From assembly GCA_035518815.1 (NCBI GenBank), contig DATIXG010000048.1, positions 3,999 through 67,998 of the forward strand: a stretch of 64,000 bases of DNA. Reading direction: 5' to 3'. Made by a program: the position numbers and the translations under genes. Every line of letters begins with the position of its first letter. The stretch's first letter is position 1. This stretch comes from AG25 sp035518815 (GTDB lineage: Bacteria; Gemmatimonadota; Gemmatimonadetes; Gemmatimonadales; GWC2-71-9). Positions 24,672 through 33,303 of the stretch are shown one piece after another. A model generated the notes under the pieces. That model was not told the DNA's origin. It searched no databases and worked only from the letters and a program-made list of their open reading frames with translations.

Positions 24672-26143
24672 GCCGCGCTCCAGCGGCGTTCGAGCAAGCG
24701 GGCGAGGTGCGCCAGGGGGAGCGACATCACGAGATAGACGGCGGCGCACAGCATCCCGGGGATCACCCAGGAGCCCACGTTCGTCGCATAGATCGCCGTC
24801 TGCTTCGTCAGCTCGATGACGGTAATCACGGAAACGAGGGACGAGTCCTTGAGCAGGGCGACGAAGTCGTTGGTCATGGGGGCGAGCGCGTACCGTAACG
24901 CTTGCGGGCCGCGGACCAGGCGGAGGATCTGCGACTCGCTGAAACCGAGCGTGCGCGCGGCTTCGAGCTGGTTGCGCGAAACCGCTTCGAGCGCGCCGCG
25001 GTAGATCTCGGACTCATAGGCGGCGTAGTTCAGGCCCAGCCCCAATACGGCGGCGAGAAACGCGGGCAGACGCACGATGCCGGCGAGGCCGTAGTAGATG
25101 ACGAACAACTGGAGGAGGACCGGCGTGCCCCGGACCACCTCGGTGTAGACCGCGGCGAGCGCACGGACCGGCCCCGGGCCGTAGACGCGGGCGGACGCAA
25201 CCGCCAGCCCGGCGGCCACCGCCAGAGCCATCGAGAGCAACGACACGAGCGCCGTCATGAGGGCCGCCCGGGCGAGGGCGGGCAGGTAGGCGAGAGCGGT
25301 CGCGACGGGGGCCGTGACACGAGCGGCCGCGACCGGGCCCGCGGGCTCCCGAAGCGCCCGCTCGAAGAGTTTGCCTTGGCTCGGATCCCACACCTGCCAC
25401 CGGCGCAAGATGCGCTCGAGGGTACCGTCCCGCATGGCCTCGCGCAGCACAGCATTCACCGAATCGCGCAGTGCGGCGTGCGCGTTCGCGAGAACCCCGA
25501 CGTAACGTCCCAGCGCGACGGCGCCCGGCTCGATCGCGAGGCTGTTCGGCGTCATGCGACGCAGCGCGCGCTCGGCGATGATGTGATCGAGCAGCACGGC
25601 GTCCACGCGTCCCGCCACGAGGTCGGTGTAGGGGTGAACGTCGTCGTCGTAGGAGACGGGAATGATGCCCGTGGAGTCGCGCGCGGCGAGCAGGATTTCG
25701 TACGCCGTGGTGGCGCCGAGGGTAGCGACGCGCCGCCCGCGCAGGTCGGCCAGGCGGCGGAAGCGCTCGCGATCCACGGCTCTCACCGCTAGGACCTCGC
25801 GGAACTCGAAATAAGGAATAGTGACGGCGTGCTGGGCCCGGCGGGTGGGCGTGTCTTCCACGCCCGAGAGACCGATGGCGAAGTCTCCTCGCTCGACCGC
25901 CTGATCGAGGGACGACCACTGTACCTGAACGAAGGCCGCGTCTCGCCCCAGCCCCCGCGCGATGGTTTGGGCCACCTCGACGTCGAACCCGCGCACCTTC
26001 GAGGGATCGGCTGGGTCGGCCTCGACGAACGGGGCGCCCCCTTCGGCGTCGCCGCCCCAGCGGAACGCCTGCGGCCGCTCCCCGACGCAGGCGGCCAGGG
26101 AGAGCGCGAAACCCGCGACGGCGAGGGGGCGCGCACCAGTCAC
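24668..26143 (-). CDS. Fused substrate-binding/permease protein of an amino-acid ABC importer
   Basis: This is a 491-residue fusion. The N-terminus is a lipoprotein signal (VAGFALSLAACVG). Residues about 25-265 are an SBP_bac_3 binding domain (FVEADPADPSKVRGFDVEVA, then VAGRVDAVLLDHIIAE). After a short linker comes a His/Glu/Gln-type permease with about five helices and the coupling motif EAARTLGFSESQILRLVRGPQAL. Such SBP-permease chimeras are known for glutamine/arginine importers. The start is a GTG at 26143. It is coupled to the ATPase by a 4-bp overlap. The ligand is probably a polar or charged amino acid. Confidence 0.92.
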   Translation of the reverse strand: MTGARPLAVAGFALSLAACVGERPQAFRWGGDAEGGAPFVEADPADPSKVRGFDVEVAQTIARGLGRDAAFVQVQWSSLDQAVERGDFAIGLSGVEDTPTRRAQHAVTIPYFEFREVLAVRAVDRERFRRLADLRGRRVATLGATTAYEILLAARDSTGIIPVSYDDDVHPYTDLVAGRVDAVLLDHIIAERALRRMTPNSLAIEPGAVALGRYVGVLANAHAALRDSVNAVLREAMRDGTLERILRRWQVWDPSQGKLFERALREPAGPVAAARVTAPVATALAYLPALARAALMTALVSLLSMALAVAAGLAVASARVYGPGPVRALAAVYTEVVRGTPVLLQLFVIYYGLAGIVRLPAFLAAVLGLGLNYAAYESEIYRGALEAVSRNQLEAARTLGFSESQILRLVRGPQALRYALAPMTNDFVALLKDSSLVSVITVIELTKQTAIYATNVGSWVIPGMLCAAVYLVMSLPLAHLARLLERRWSAA

Positions 26144-26246
26144 GGACTGGAAAGTAACGGCGCCGGCGGGCGGTACGAAAAGGCCGCCATTTGACGGCGT
26201 GCACGTGAGTCGCTAGCTAGCAAGGCGACACTGACCAGGACCGACA

Positions 26247-26612
26247 GTGCCTGAGGGTCATCAATGGGCCCGTGTGTGCGGCGACGCAAACCACCAGCTC
26301 CGGCGGGGCGCGTGGTACCAGGTGCTCGCCCTCACTCCCGAGCAGGCAGTTCTCGACGTGAACCATCACCCCGTTCTCATCCCGCGTTCCGTGGTGCAGA
26401 TCTCTCCTGCGCGGCCGTATCGCTGGTCCGTGGTCCGGCGCCCGCGCGACGCGATCAGCCTGCCGCTGTCCTGGGGCACGCGCTACGCCGTGTGCCCGAG
26501 CTGCACGCAGCGCGTCTCGCTCAGGGGCTCGGTGAGCGAGCTGTCGTGCCCGCGCTGCCACGGCGTGTTCATCGTGGGATGGGACGACCTGGGATGGGAC
26601 GAAGCGTCGTAG
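26247..26612 (+). CDS. Small zinc-ribbon protein of unknown function
   Basis: This 121-residue protein is divergent from the ABC importer. Its C-terminal third has a two-knuckle zinc ribbon (VCPSCTQRVSLRGSVSEL, then SCPRCHGVF). The first 75 residues form a basic, beta-rich region with no recognised domain. The start is a GTG at 26247. It lies 9 bp before a DUF456 gene. Confidence 0.6.
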   Translation: MPEGHQWARVCGDANHQLRRGAWYQVLALTPEQAVLDVNHHPVLIPRSVVQISPARPYRWSVVRRPRDAISLPLSWGTRYAVCPSCTQRVSLRGSVSELSCPRCHGVFIVGWDDLGWDEAS

Positions 26613-26621
26613 GGCGTCACC

Positions 26622-27128
26622 GTGACGACCACGCTTGCCGCCGTCCTCCTCGCGCTCTGCCTCCTGGGTGGTTTGCTCCTTGTGCCCCTCGGCCTGCCGG
26701 GCCTGTGGGTCATGCTCGCCGGGGTCGTGACGTACGGGTGGCTCACCGCATTTCGCGCAGTCGGCGCCCGTACCATCATCACGGTGCTCGTCCTCGCCTT
26801 CGCGGCAGAGCTGCTCGAGGCGTGGCTCGCGTTCGGTCTCGCGAAGCGGTACGGCGGGTCGTCACGCGCGGGTTGGGGCGCGCTGCTGGGAGGGCTCGCG
26901 GGTGCGATGATGGGGGTGCCCGTCCCCATCATCGGGAGCTTGATCGGCGCGTTCGTCGGATCGTTGGTCGGCGCGGTCCTGTTCGAGTACTGGGCTTCTC
27001 GGGTGGTCGAGACGGCGCTGCGCGCGGGTTGGGGCGCGCTCGTCGCGCGCGCGGCAGGAGCCGCGGCGAAGACCGCGATCGCCGTCGCCATCGCCGTTGT
27101 GGTGGTGTTCGCCGCCATCCGCGGCTGA
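26622..27128 (+). CDS. DUF456 membrane protein
   Basis: This 168-residue, strongly hydrophobic protein has about four to five helices. The opening LLALCLLGGLLLVPLGLPG and the glycine-rich centre (AGWGALLGGLAGAMMGVPVP, then GSLIGAFVGSLVGAVLFEY) are typical of DUF456, whose glycine zippers resemble small membrane-remodelling proteins. The function is unknown. It starts 9 bp after the zinc-ribbon gene, so the pair is probably cotranscribed. Confidence 0.85.
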   Translation: MTTTLAAVLLALCLLGGLLLVPLGLPGLWVMLAGVVTYGWLTAFRAVGARTIITVLVLAFAAELLEAWLAFGLAKRYGGSSRAGWGALLGGLAGAMMGVPVPIIGSLIGAFVGSLVGAVLFEYWASRVVETALRAGWGALVARAAGAAAKTAIAVAIAVVVVFAAIRG

Positions 27129-27262
27129 CTTCTGCTTCTCCTTGGTCCGCGCGATGAATCTGGCGAGCGCCCGAGGACGGCCACATGCACCATTTGACAC
27201 TAACCCTTCAAGACCAGTCGCATATCACGGAGCAGTGGACCCTCCTCGCGCCTCCCGGTTCT

Positions 27263-27297
27263 TGTTATAATTGAAGTGGCTCGTCGCGAGACGAGCC
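27263..27297 (+). promoter_or_regulatory. Extended -10 promoter and 5'-terminal hairpin of the nad operon
   Basis: TGTTATAAT (27263-27271) is a consensus extended -10 with no good -35. The predicted start of transcription, near 27278, coincides with an 8-bp hairpin (GGCTCGTC / GACGAGCC, 27278-27297) closed by a GCGA tetraloop. The operon mRNA would therefore begin with a stable GNRA-capped stem. Confidence 0.6.
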
Positions 27298-27395
27298 CCG
27301 CGCTGGGAGCGGTTCGTCACCTTCGGCGGACCGAGGCGTTACCCAATCGGCCCCTCAGCGGCGGTTCTGCAACCAATGGGAGCGTCTCGTTCTCC

Positions 27396-28952
27396 GTGCA
27401 GCAGTATGAGCATCGTCGCGACGCACTGAGCTCGTCGCGGAACGCACGTCCCATCATCGTCGGGACGGGCCTCGCGGGCCTGTGGACGGCCTGGCGGCTG
27501 GCGCTGGAAGGGCGGGCGTCCCTCGTTCTCACGAAGGGCGCGCTGGCCGACAGCGCGAGCGCCTGGGCTCAAGGCGGCATTGCGGTGGCCGTCGGCCCGG
27601 GCGACAGCCCCGAGCTGCACGCCGCCGATACGCTGGCCGCGAGCGACGGCCTTTCCGATCCCGAGGCCGTCCGCGTGCTGACGACGGAGGGTCCGGAGCG
27701 CGTCCAGCAACTCATCGCGCTCGGCGCCACCTTCGATCGCGGGCCCGACGGCAAACTCCGTCTCGGGCTCGAGGCCGCGCATTCGCGTCCCCGCATTGTC
27801 CACGCCGGCGGCGACCGCACGGGCGCGATGCTGATCGCCTGCCTGGCGCACATCCTCGCGCGGCATCCGCTCGTCGAGATTCTCGAGTACACCGAGGTGA
27901 CGCGCCTCCTCTTCGAGAGACGGGGGACGAGGGGCGGGGGACGGGTGGTTGGCGTCACCGCGCTGTCCGGCGGTACGCAGTCGGTTTCGGTGCTCGCGCC
28001 GGCGGTGGTACTCGCGACTGGCGGCGTCGGGCAGCTCTACGCCGTGACGACGAACCCACTTCCAGCGACGGGAGACGGCTGGGCCCTGGCCTATCAGGTG
28101 GGAGCGGAGCTGCGGGACCTCGAGTTCCTCCAATTCCACCCGACCGCCGCGAAGCTGCCTGGGGTCAACCCCGCACCCCTCGTCTCCGAGGCGGTGCGGG
28201 GCGCGGGAGCGACGCTCGTCGACCGCGACGGCCGCCGCTTCATGATCGGGATCGACCCGCGCGCGGAGCTCGCGCCGCGCGACGTGGTGGCGCGGGCGGT
28301 CGCGGCGGCGGACCGCGACGGCGGCGCGTGGCTCGATGCGCGCCACATCTCCGACTTCCGCTCGCAGTTTCCCGGCATCACCGCCATGCTGGCGCGCCAC
28401 GGCCTCGACGCCGCGCGCGATCCCATCCCCGTGGCTCCGGCCGCGCACTACGCGATGGGTGGCATCACGACCGACCTCGACGGGCGCAGCAGCCGCGCCG
28501 GGTTGTGGGCGGTGGGTGAAGTGTCGCGGACGGGCGTGCACGGCGCGAACCGCCTGGCGTCGAACTCGCTGCTTGAGGCCCTGGTGTTCGCGGACCGCGT
28601 GGCCCGCGCGCTGGCGCTCGAGCCGGCGCGCGGGGTGTCGCTGCGCGCGGCCGCCGGCACGCGGGCGGAGCCGGACCGCGGTGACGCGGACCAGCGGAGC
28701 GCCGGAATCCGCGACGCGATGCGGCGTGTGATGACGGAGGATGTCGGCGTGCAACGAAGCGAAGCATCGTTGAAGCGCGCCCAGCGCACCTTGAGCGAGC
28801 TCGGCTCCTCCACGCCTCGAAACGCCTGGCGCACCCGGAACCAGCTGCTCGTCGCCCGGCTCATCGTCCGCGGGGCGCTGCGGCGGCGGGAGAGCCGGGG
28901 CGTGCACGCGCGGGTGGATTTCCCGCGGCCGTCCCGCGCCCTCGAGGCCTGA
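27396..28952 (+). CDS. nadB: L-aspartate oxidase
   Basis: This flavoenzyme oxidises aspartate to iminoaspartate, the first step of de novo NAD synthesis. The dinucleotide-binding motif VGTGLAGLWTAWRLA begins about 20 residues in. Family blocks follow: ADSASAWAQGGIAVAV, then HSRPRIVHAGGDRTG, EFLQFHPTA, the HYAMGGITTDLDG block and GVHGANRLASNSLLEAL. An open frame runs upstream to 27276, but that is the predicted transcription start. The GTG at 27396 gives 518 residues, the normal size, although its ribosome site is poor. It is the first gene of nadB-nadA-nadC. Confidence 0.95.
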   Translation: MQQYEHRRDALSSSRNARPIIVGTGLAGLWTAWRLALEGRASLVLTKGALADSASAWAQGGIAVAVGPGDSPELHAADTLAASDGLSDPEAVRVLTTEGPERVQQLIALGATFDRGPDGKLRLGLEAAHSRPRIVHAGGDRTGAMLIACLAHILARHPLVEILEYTEVTRLLFERRGTRGGGRVVGVTALSGGTQSVSVLAPAVVLATGGVGQLYAVTTNPLPATGDGWALAYQVGAELRDLEFLQFHPTAAKLPGVNPAPLVSEAVRGAGATLVDRDGRRFMIGIDPRAELAPRDVVARAVAAADRDGGAWLDARHISDFRSQFPGITAMLARHGLDAARDPIPVAPAAHYAMGGITTDLDGRSSRAGLWAVGEVSRTGVHGANRLASNSLLEALVFADRVARALALEPARGVSLRAAAGTRAEPDRGDADQRSAGIRDAMRRVMTEDVGVQRSEASLKRAQRTLSELGSSTPRNAWRTRNQLLVARLIVRGALRRRESRGVHARVDFPRPSRALEA

Positions 28953-28984
28953 GCACCCTGACCACCGCGCTCGCGCAGGACCTG

Positions 28985-29914
28985 GTGTCTGAGATCCGCA
29001 GCCTCAAGCAAGAGCGCGGGGCGGCGATTCTCGCGCACAACTACCAGCGTCCGGAGATTCAGGACGTCGCCGACCTCGTTGCCGACTCCCTCAGAATGGC
29101 GCGCCGGGCCACCGAGCTCGACGCTCCCGTCCTCGTGATTTGCGGCGTGCATTTCATGGCCGAGACGGCGGCGATCGCGAATCCCGGCAAGCGCGTGCTG
29201 ATCCCGGACCTCGGAGCGGGCTGCTCGCTCGCCGCCACGATCCAGGCGCGCGACGTGCGCGTGTGGCGCGCCGCGCACCCGGATGGCATCGTGGTCGCCT
29301 ACGTGAATTGCAGCGCCAGCGTGAAGGCGGAGGCGGACTACTGCTGCACGTCCGGCAATGCCGTCGCGATCGTGAATGGCCTGCCCCCCGACGTCCCCGT
29401 GCTCTTCATTCCCGATTTCTTCCTCGGCAGCTACGTGCGGCACGTCACGGGACGGGACATGGACGTGTGGATGGGTGAGTGCCACGTCCACGCGGCGCTC
29501 ACGCCGGATGTGCTCGCCGCCCGGCGGCGCGACGAGCCCGATGCGGAGTTCCTGATCCACCCCGAGTGCGGCTGCGTCACGAGCGCCATGTACCTGGCCG
29601 AGACCGAGGGCGACCTGGCCGCGGGGCGGACGCGCATCGTCTCCACCGAGCAGATGATGCAGCGGGCGCACACTTCTCCCGCGCGCCGCTTCGTGGTGGC
29701 GACGGAGACAGGCGTGCTGCACCGGCTGCGACGCGAGAATCCCGACAAGACGTTTGTCGCGGCCGACGAGTCGGCCGAATGCCGGTACATGAAGATGATT
29801 ACGCTCGAGGGGCTCCGAGACTCGCTGCGGGACTTGAAGTACGAGGTGACCGTGCCTCCCGAGATCGCGGCACGAGCCCGGTTGGCGATCGATCGGATGC
29901 TGGCCATTGGCTGA
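28985..29914 (+). CDS. nadA: Quinolinate synthase
   Basis: This enzyme condenses iminoaspartate with dihydroxyacetone phosphate to quinolinate using a [4Fe-4S] cluster. The three cluster cysteines are visible: Cys80 (DLGAGCSLA), Cys195 (IHPECGC) and Cys266 (DESAECRYMK). The start ILAHNYQRPEIQDVADLVAD is characteristic. The GTG at 28985 gives 309 residues; the frame is open further upstream without an ATG, so a slightly longer form is possible. It overlaps nadC by 8 bp. Confidence 0.96.
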   Translation: MSEIRSLKQERGAAILAHNYQRPEIQDVADLVADSLRMARRATELDAPVLVICGVHFMAETAAIANPGKRVLIPDLGAGCSLAATIQARDVRVWRAAHPDGIVVAYVNCSASVKAEADYCCTSGNAVAIVNGLPPDVPVLFIPDFFLGSYVRHVTGRDMDVWMGECHVHAALTPDVLAARRRDEPDAEFLIHPECGCVTSAMYLAETEGDLAAGRTRIVSTEQMMQRAHTSPARRFVVATETGVLHRLRRENPDKTFVAADESAECRYMKMITLEGLRDSLRDLKYEVTVPPEIAARARLAIDRMLAIG

Positions 29915-30749
29915 CGGCCTGGGCCTCGCGGAAGTGCGCGCCGCGCTCGCCGAGGATCGGGCGGCGGAAGACGTCACCACGCGCTTGCTCGGCCCCGCTG
30001 CCGAGCGTCCGGCGGCCGGTCGTTTCGTCGCCGAGGGGCGGTTCGTGGCCGCGGGCCTGCCGGTTGCCGCCTCCGCGTTCCGCGAGCTCGAGCCCGCGGC
30101 GTGCCTGGATGCGAGCGTCGCGGAAGGCGCCTGGGTAGACCCGGGCGCATTGCTCGCGACCGTGCGCGGCAGCGCCCGCGCGCTCCTCGCCGGCGAGCGC
30201 GTCGCCTTGAACTTTCTTCAACATCTGTCCGGCGTGGCGACGGCCACGCGTCGGGCGGTCGAGGCCGTCGCGGGTACGGGCGCCACGATCACCCACACCC
30301 GCAAGACCACTCCCGGACTACGCGCCGTCGAGCTGTATGCGGTGCACGTCGGCGGCGGCGTGGTGAACCGGGCGTCCCTCGCGGACGCGGTTCTCTGGAA
30401 GGACAACCACTGGGCGTTGCTCGATGCGTCAGGCATGAGCCTGGCGCGCGCGCTCACTGCGCTCCCCCCGGGCCTTGGGGTGATGGTGGAGGTGGAGACC
30501 GATGCGCAGCTCGACACTGCGCTCGCGGCCGGCGTGCGGCACGTGCTGGCCGACAACCAGCCGCCCGAACGGATCGCTGCCTGGGTCCGCCGCGCGGGTC
30601 CCGGGGTCACAATCGAAGCCTCAGGGGGCATCACGCCCGACAACGCGCGGGCGTACGCTGAAGCCGGCGCGACGCGGGTCTCCATCGGCGCCCTCACCCA
30701 TTCCGCCCCTGCCGCCCCGATCAGTTTCGAACTTGCACTACACTCCTAG
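29907..30749 (+). CDS. nadC: Nicotinate-nucleotide pyrophosphorylase (carboxylating)
   Basis: This 280-residue enzyme converts quinolinate and PRPP to nicotinate mononucleotide, completing the pathway begun by nadB and nadA. The quinolinate-binding arginine and lysine lie in THTRKTTPGLRAVELYAV, followed by LADAVLWKDNH. The barrel end IEASGGITPDNARAYAEAG is standard. The block before it reads GGGVVNRASL; the common NHR histidine is absent, but the arginine remains. The start is a TTG at 29907, inside nadA. Confidence 0.95.
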   Translation: MADGLGLAEVRAALAEDRAAEDVTTRLLGPAAERPAAGRFVAEGRFVAAGLPVAASAFRELEPAACLDASVAEGAWVDPGALLATVRGSARALLAGERVALNFLQHLSGVATATRRAVEAVAGTGATITHTRKTTPGLRAVELYAVHVGGGVVNRASLADAVLWKDNHWALLDASGMSLARALTALPPGLGVMVEVETDAQLDTALAAGVRHVLADNQPPERIAAWVRRAGPGVTIEASGGITPDNARAYAEAGATRVSIGALTHSAPAAPISFELALHS

Positions 30750-30803
30750 CACCAAAGTCTTATGGCAGATCATGAGGCGTCGCACCTATCTGTTCGTTGC
30801 GCT

Positions 30804-31556
30804 ATGCCGCGAGAGAATCGTGGACACACCTGGAAGATTCGTGGTCGGGCCGCGTTTGCTGTGGCGGTGCTCGCCCTGGCACCGTGCCGCGTCGCGTGCG
30901 GGCAGGCGATTCTCGTCCTGCTGTTTGGCGACAAGTTTGCGTCCGAGAACTTCCAGGGCGGCATCAAGATTGATCTGGCCTGGTCCACTCTCGCGGGGCT
31001 GCCGGACGCAGAGCGGCTGCGCTCGTTTGCCGTTGGCGGATTCCTCGAGCTACGGCTCGGGTCTCGCTTCTCCATTCAGCCCGAGTTCACATTCAAGTCT
31101 CCCGCGGGCGCACGGGGTCTCCCGTTCACGCCGACCGGAAATGCCCGCCTGGACAGCGCGTTTGCGGGGGCGAGCGCGGTGTCGGTGGCGCGGACGCTCG
31201 GCTACATCACGATCCCAATCCTTGCCAAGGTCACGTTTGGCCCGCTTCGCCTGGGGGTCGGGCCGCAGCTGGGGTACATCGTGAAGGCATTCGACCACTA
31301 CACCGGCACCGTATCGCGGGAGGACGACCTGAGCTATGACTTGTCGTTGTGGTCGCGGGTCAACCGCTGGGATGCAGGCGTGAACGTCCTTGCCGAGTAC
31401 GCGCTGTCGCAACGCCGCGGGCTTCAGAGCCTCCGCGTGCGTGCGTCGTGGTACCGGGCGTTCGGCGACGCGCTGAAGGATGCGCCGGGGCAGAACGACG
31501 TCCTGACCGTCGGCATCGGCGTTCCGATCGGCGGACCGAAGGCAGCGGCGAAATGA
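30804..31556 (+). CDS. Outer-membrane beta-barrel protein (PorT-like)
   Basis: This protein of about 250 residues has a signal peptide (RAAFAVAVLALAPCRVACGQA) and alternating hydrophobic strands of a small barrel: FAVGGFLELRLGSRFSIQPE, then LGYITIPILAKVTFGPLRLG and GVGPQLGYIV. This pattern is typical of the OMP_b-brl_2 (PorT) group. An upstream in-frame ATG at 30762 would add 14 residues before the signal; the ATG at 30804 seems better. It overlaps the next outer-membrane gene by 4 bp. Confidence 0.75.
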   Translation: MPRENRGHTWKIRGRAAFAVAVLALAPCRVACGQAILVLLFGDKFASENFQGGIKIDLAWSTLAGLPDAERLRSFAVGGFLELRLGSRFSIQPEFTFKSPAGARGLPFTPTGNARLDSAFAGASAVSVARTLGYITIPILAKVTFGPLRLGVGPQLGYIVKAFDHYTGTVSREDDLSYDLSLWSRVNRWDAGVNVLAEYALSQRRGLQSLRVRASWYRAFGDALKDAPGQNDVLTVGIGVPIGGPKAAAK

Positions 31557-32527
31557 GGATGTGCTGGGTTGCGCTTCTGATGCTCGCGGCGCCGCTCGCC
31601 GCGCAGGAGCCCGACTTGACCGCGAGCAAGGCGGAACGTGACAGCATCCTCGCGGACTATCATCAGATATTCCCGATCTGGGGCCGGAAGGCGCTCGAGC
31701 GCGGGATTCACCTGCCGCTGCCGCTGGGATTCAACATCGGCTACTACCACATGACCCAGGATATCGAGATCTCGAACCTGGGCGTGGGGTTCAACAAGCC
31801 GCCACAGCCCGTCGACTTCATCACGTTCCAGCGGGCCAACGCCGAGCTGAGCCTGATCAACCTCCGCGTCGATCTCTGGGTGCTGCCGTTCCTCAACGTG
31901 TACGGCGTCGTGGGCTCGGGCTCAGGCCACACCACGGTGCAGATCGCGGAGCCCGTCGCGTTCACGACCACGGCCGATTTCGACGGAGCGAACGCCGGCC
32001 TGGGGCTGACCGGGGTGTACGGGGTCAAGAACTATTTCGGCGTGGCGGACTTCAACCATCAGTGGGGGTTCTCGAGTCTCCTCGCCGCCCCGGTGCCCGC
32101 GAATATCTTCAGTATGCGCCTGGGGCGGAGGTTTCGCGTCGGCGAGGCCCGGAAGCAACAGCGCGCCACCCTCTGGGTCGGCGCGATGTACCAGGTGCTC
32201 AAGAGCGAGACCAACGGCAGCATCAAGTTGTCCGACGTCCTCCCGTCGGGGACCGACAGTCTGTTCAACGACTACCAGAACTCGCCGTGGTATATGGGGC
32301 TCAACAAGGCTCAGCAGGCGCTGGTGGATGAATTCGTACAGCGGATTCAAGGTGGCCTCGACACCACGACGGTGAACTATAGCCTCGACAAGAAGACCGC
32401 CGACCCGTGGAACATGCTGATCGGCGGTACGTTGGATGTCGGACCCCACTGGGGCATACGCTGGGAGTTCGGGCTCATAGGCCGCAAGTCGGTCTTCTTG
32501 ATGGGCAACTACCGGATCCGCATCTAG
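31553..32527 (+). CDS. Putative exported beta-barrel protein
   Basis: This 324-residue protein has a cleavable signal (MRMCWVALLMLAAPLAAQEP), and its body is rich in aromatic-ended beta strands (LPLGFNIGYYHM, LGLTGVYGVKNYFGVADFNH, GIRWEFGLIGRKSVFLMGNY). It ends in an aliphatic strand, as expected for an outer-membrane barrel. The start codon overlaps the previous stop (ATGA), indicating coupled synthesis with the PorT-like protein. No specific family is recognised; a TonB gene follows. Confidence 0.7.
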   Translation: MRMCWVALLMLAAPLAAQEPDLTASKAERDSILADYHQIFPIWGRKALERGIHLPLPLGFNIGYYHMTQDIEISNLGVGFNKPPQPVDFITFQRANAELSLINLRVDLWVLPFLNVYGVVGSGSGHTTVQIAEPVAFTTTADFDGANAGLGLTGVYGVKNYFGVADFNHQWGFSSLLAAPVPANIFSMRLGRRFRVGEARKQQRATLWVGAMYQVLKSETNGSIKLSDVLPSGTDSLFNDYQNSPWYMGLNKAQQALVDEFVQRIQGGLDTTTVNYSLDKKTADPWNMLIGGTLDVGPHWGIRWEFGLIGRKSVFLMGNYRIRI

Positions 32528-32568
32528 CAAGCCGCAACCTTTTCGGTCCTAGTCTCGTCGTATGAAGC

Positions 32569-33237
32569 ATGTTTCAGCGACTCGCCCAGGCCCGGCAGAA
32601 GGCGCGGCGCACGTTCCTCAGCGTGAGCGGGCTTTCGCTCGCGGCCCACGGCGCGGTGATCCTGGGGGCCGGGTACGCGGTGGCGACGACGAGCCGCGCG
32701 GACAACGCCGTCAAGGTTGACACCACCGCGGTGTTCCTCACCCAAGCCGCCGCTCCCACGACGCCCCAGCCGGTCGAGCTCGACCTGCCGGTGAAGGGCT
32801 TCCAAACGTTGGTGATCCCGACCGAGATCCCCACCAACATCCCGCCGGTGGACCTGACGGAGCGGTTCGATCCGCGGGACTATTCCGGCCAGGGGGTTGA
32901 AGGGGGGCGGTCGGACGGTGCTGAACCCGCCGGGTCGGCGGTGTATTCGACGGCGACGGTGCAAGAGCCGCCGGCTCTGCTCTCGGGCCCGCCACCGTAC
33001 CCGGATATCCTGCGAGCCGCGGGTGCGCATGGAAGGGTGATGGTCCAGGGGATCGTCGACACGGCCGGCCACCTCGAGCCCGCGTCGCTCAAGATCGTCA
33101 CCAGTCCTGACCCTGTGTTCAACCAGCCGACCCTCCGATGGGCGCTGAAGGCGCGGTTCCGACCCGCGCGCCTGGAGGGGCGGCCGGTCCGGGTCCTCGT
33201 GAACCTGCCCGTCGATTTCTCGGTGCCAGGGGGATAG
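32569..33237 (+). CDS. TonB-like energy transducer
   Basis: This 222-residue protein has one membrane segment near 18-40 (SGLSLAAHGAVILGAGYAVA), a proline-rich periplasmic spacer, and a TonB C-terminal domain: PPYPDILRAAGAHGRVMVQG, then FNQPTLRWALKARFRPARLE. It would transmit proton-motive force to outer-membrane receptors, but no ExbB/ExbD or TonB-dependent receptor genes are nearby. It lies 41 bp after two outer-membrane protein genes. Confidence 0.85.
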   Translation: MFQRLAQARQKARRTFLSVSGLSLAAHGAVILGAGYAVATTSRADNAVKVDTTAVFLTQAAAPTTPQPVELDLPVKGFQTLVIPTEIPTNIPPVDLTERFDPRDYSGQGVEGGRSDGAEPAGSAVYSTATVQEPPALLSGPPPYPDILRAAGAHGRVMVQGIVDTAGHLEPASLKIVTSPDPVFNQPTLRWALKARFRPARLEGRPVRVLVNLPVDFSVPGG

Positions 33238-33303
33238 TCGTCGAAGTACTCCGCGACTCACTCGGGTGGAGCGGACCGCCCGGTCGGCGCGTATGTTGGA
33301 GGC

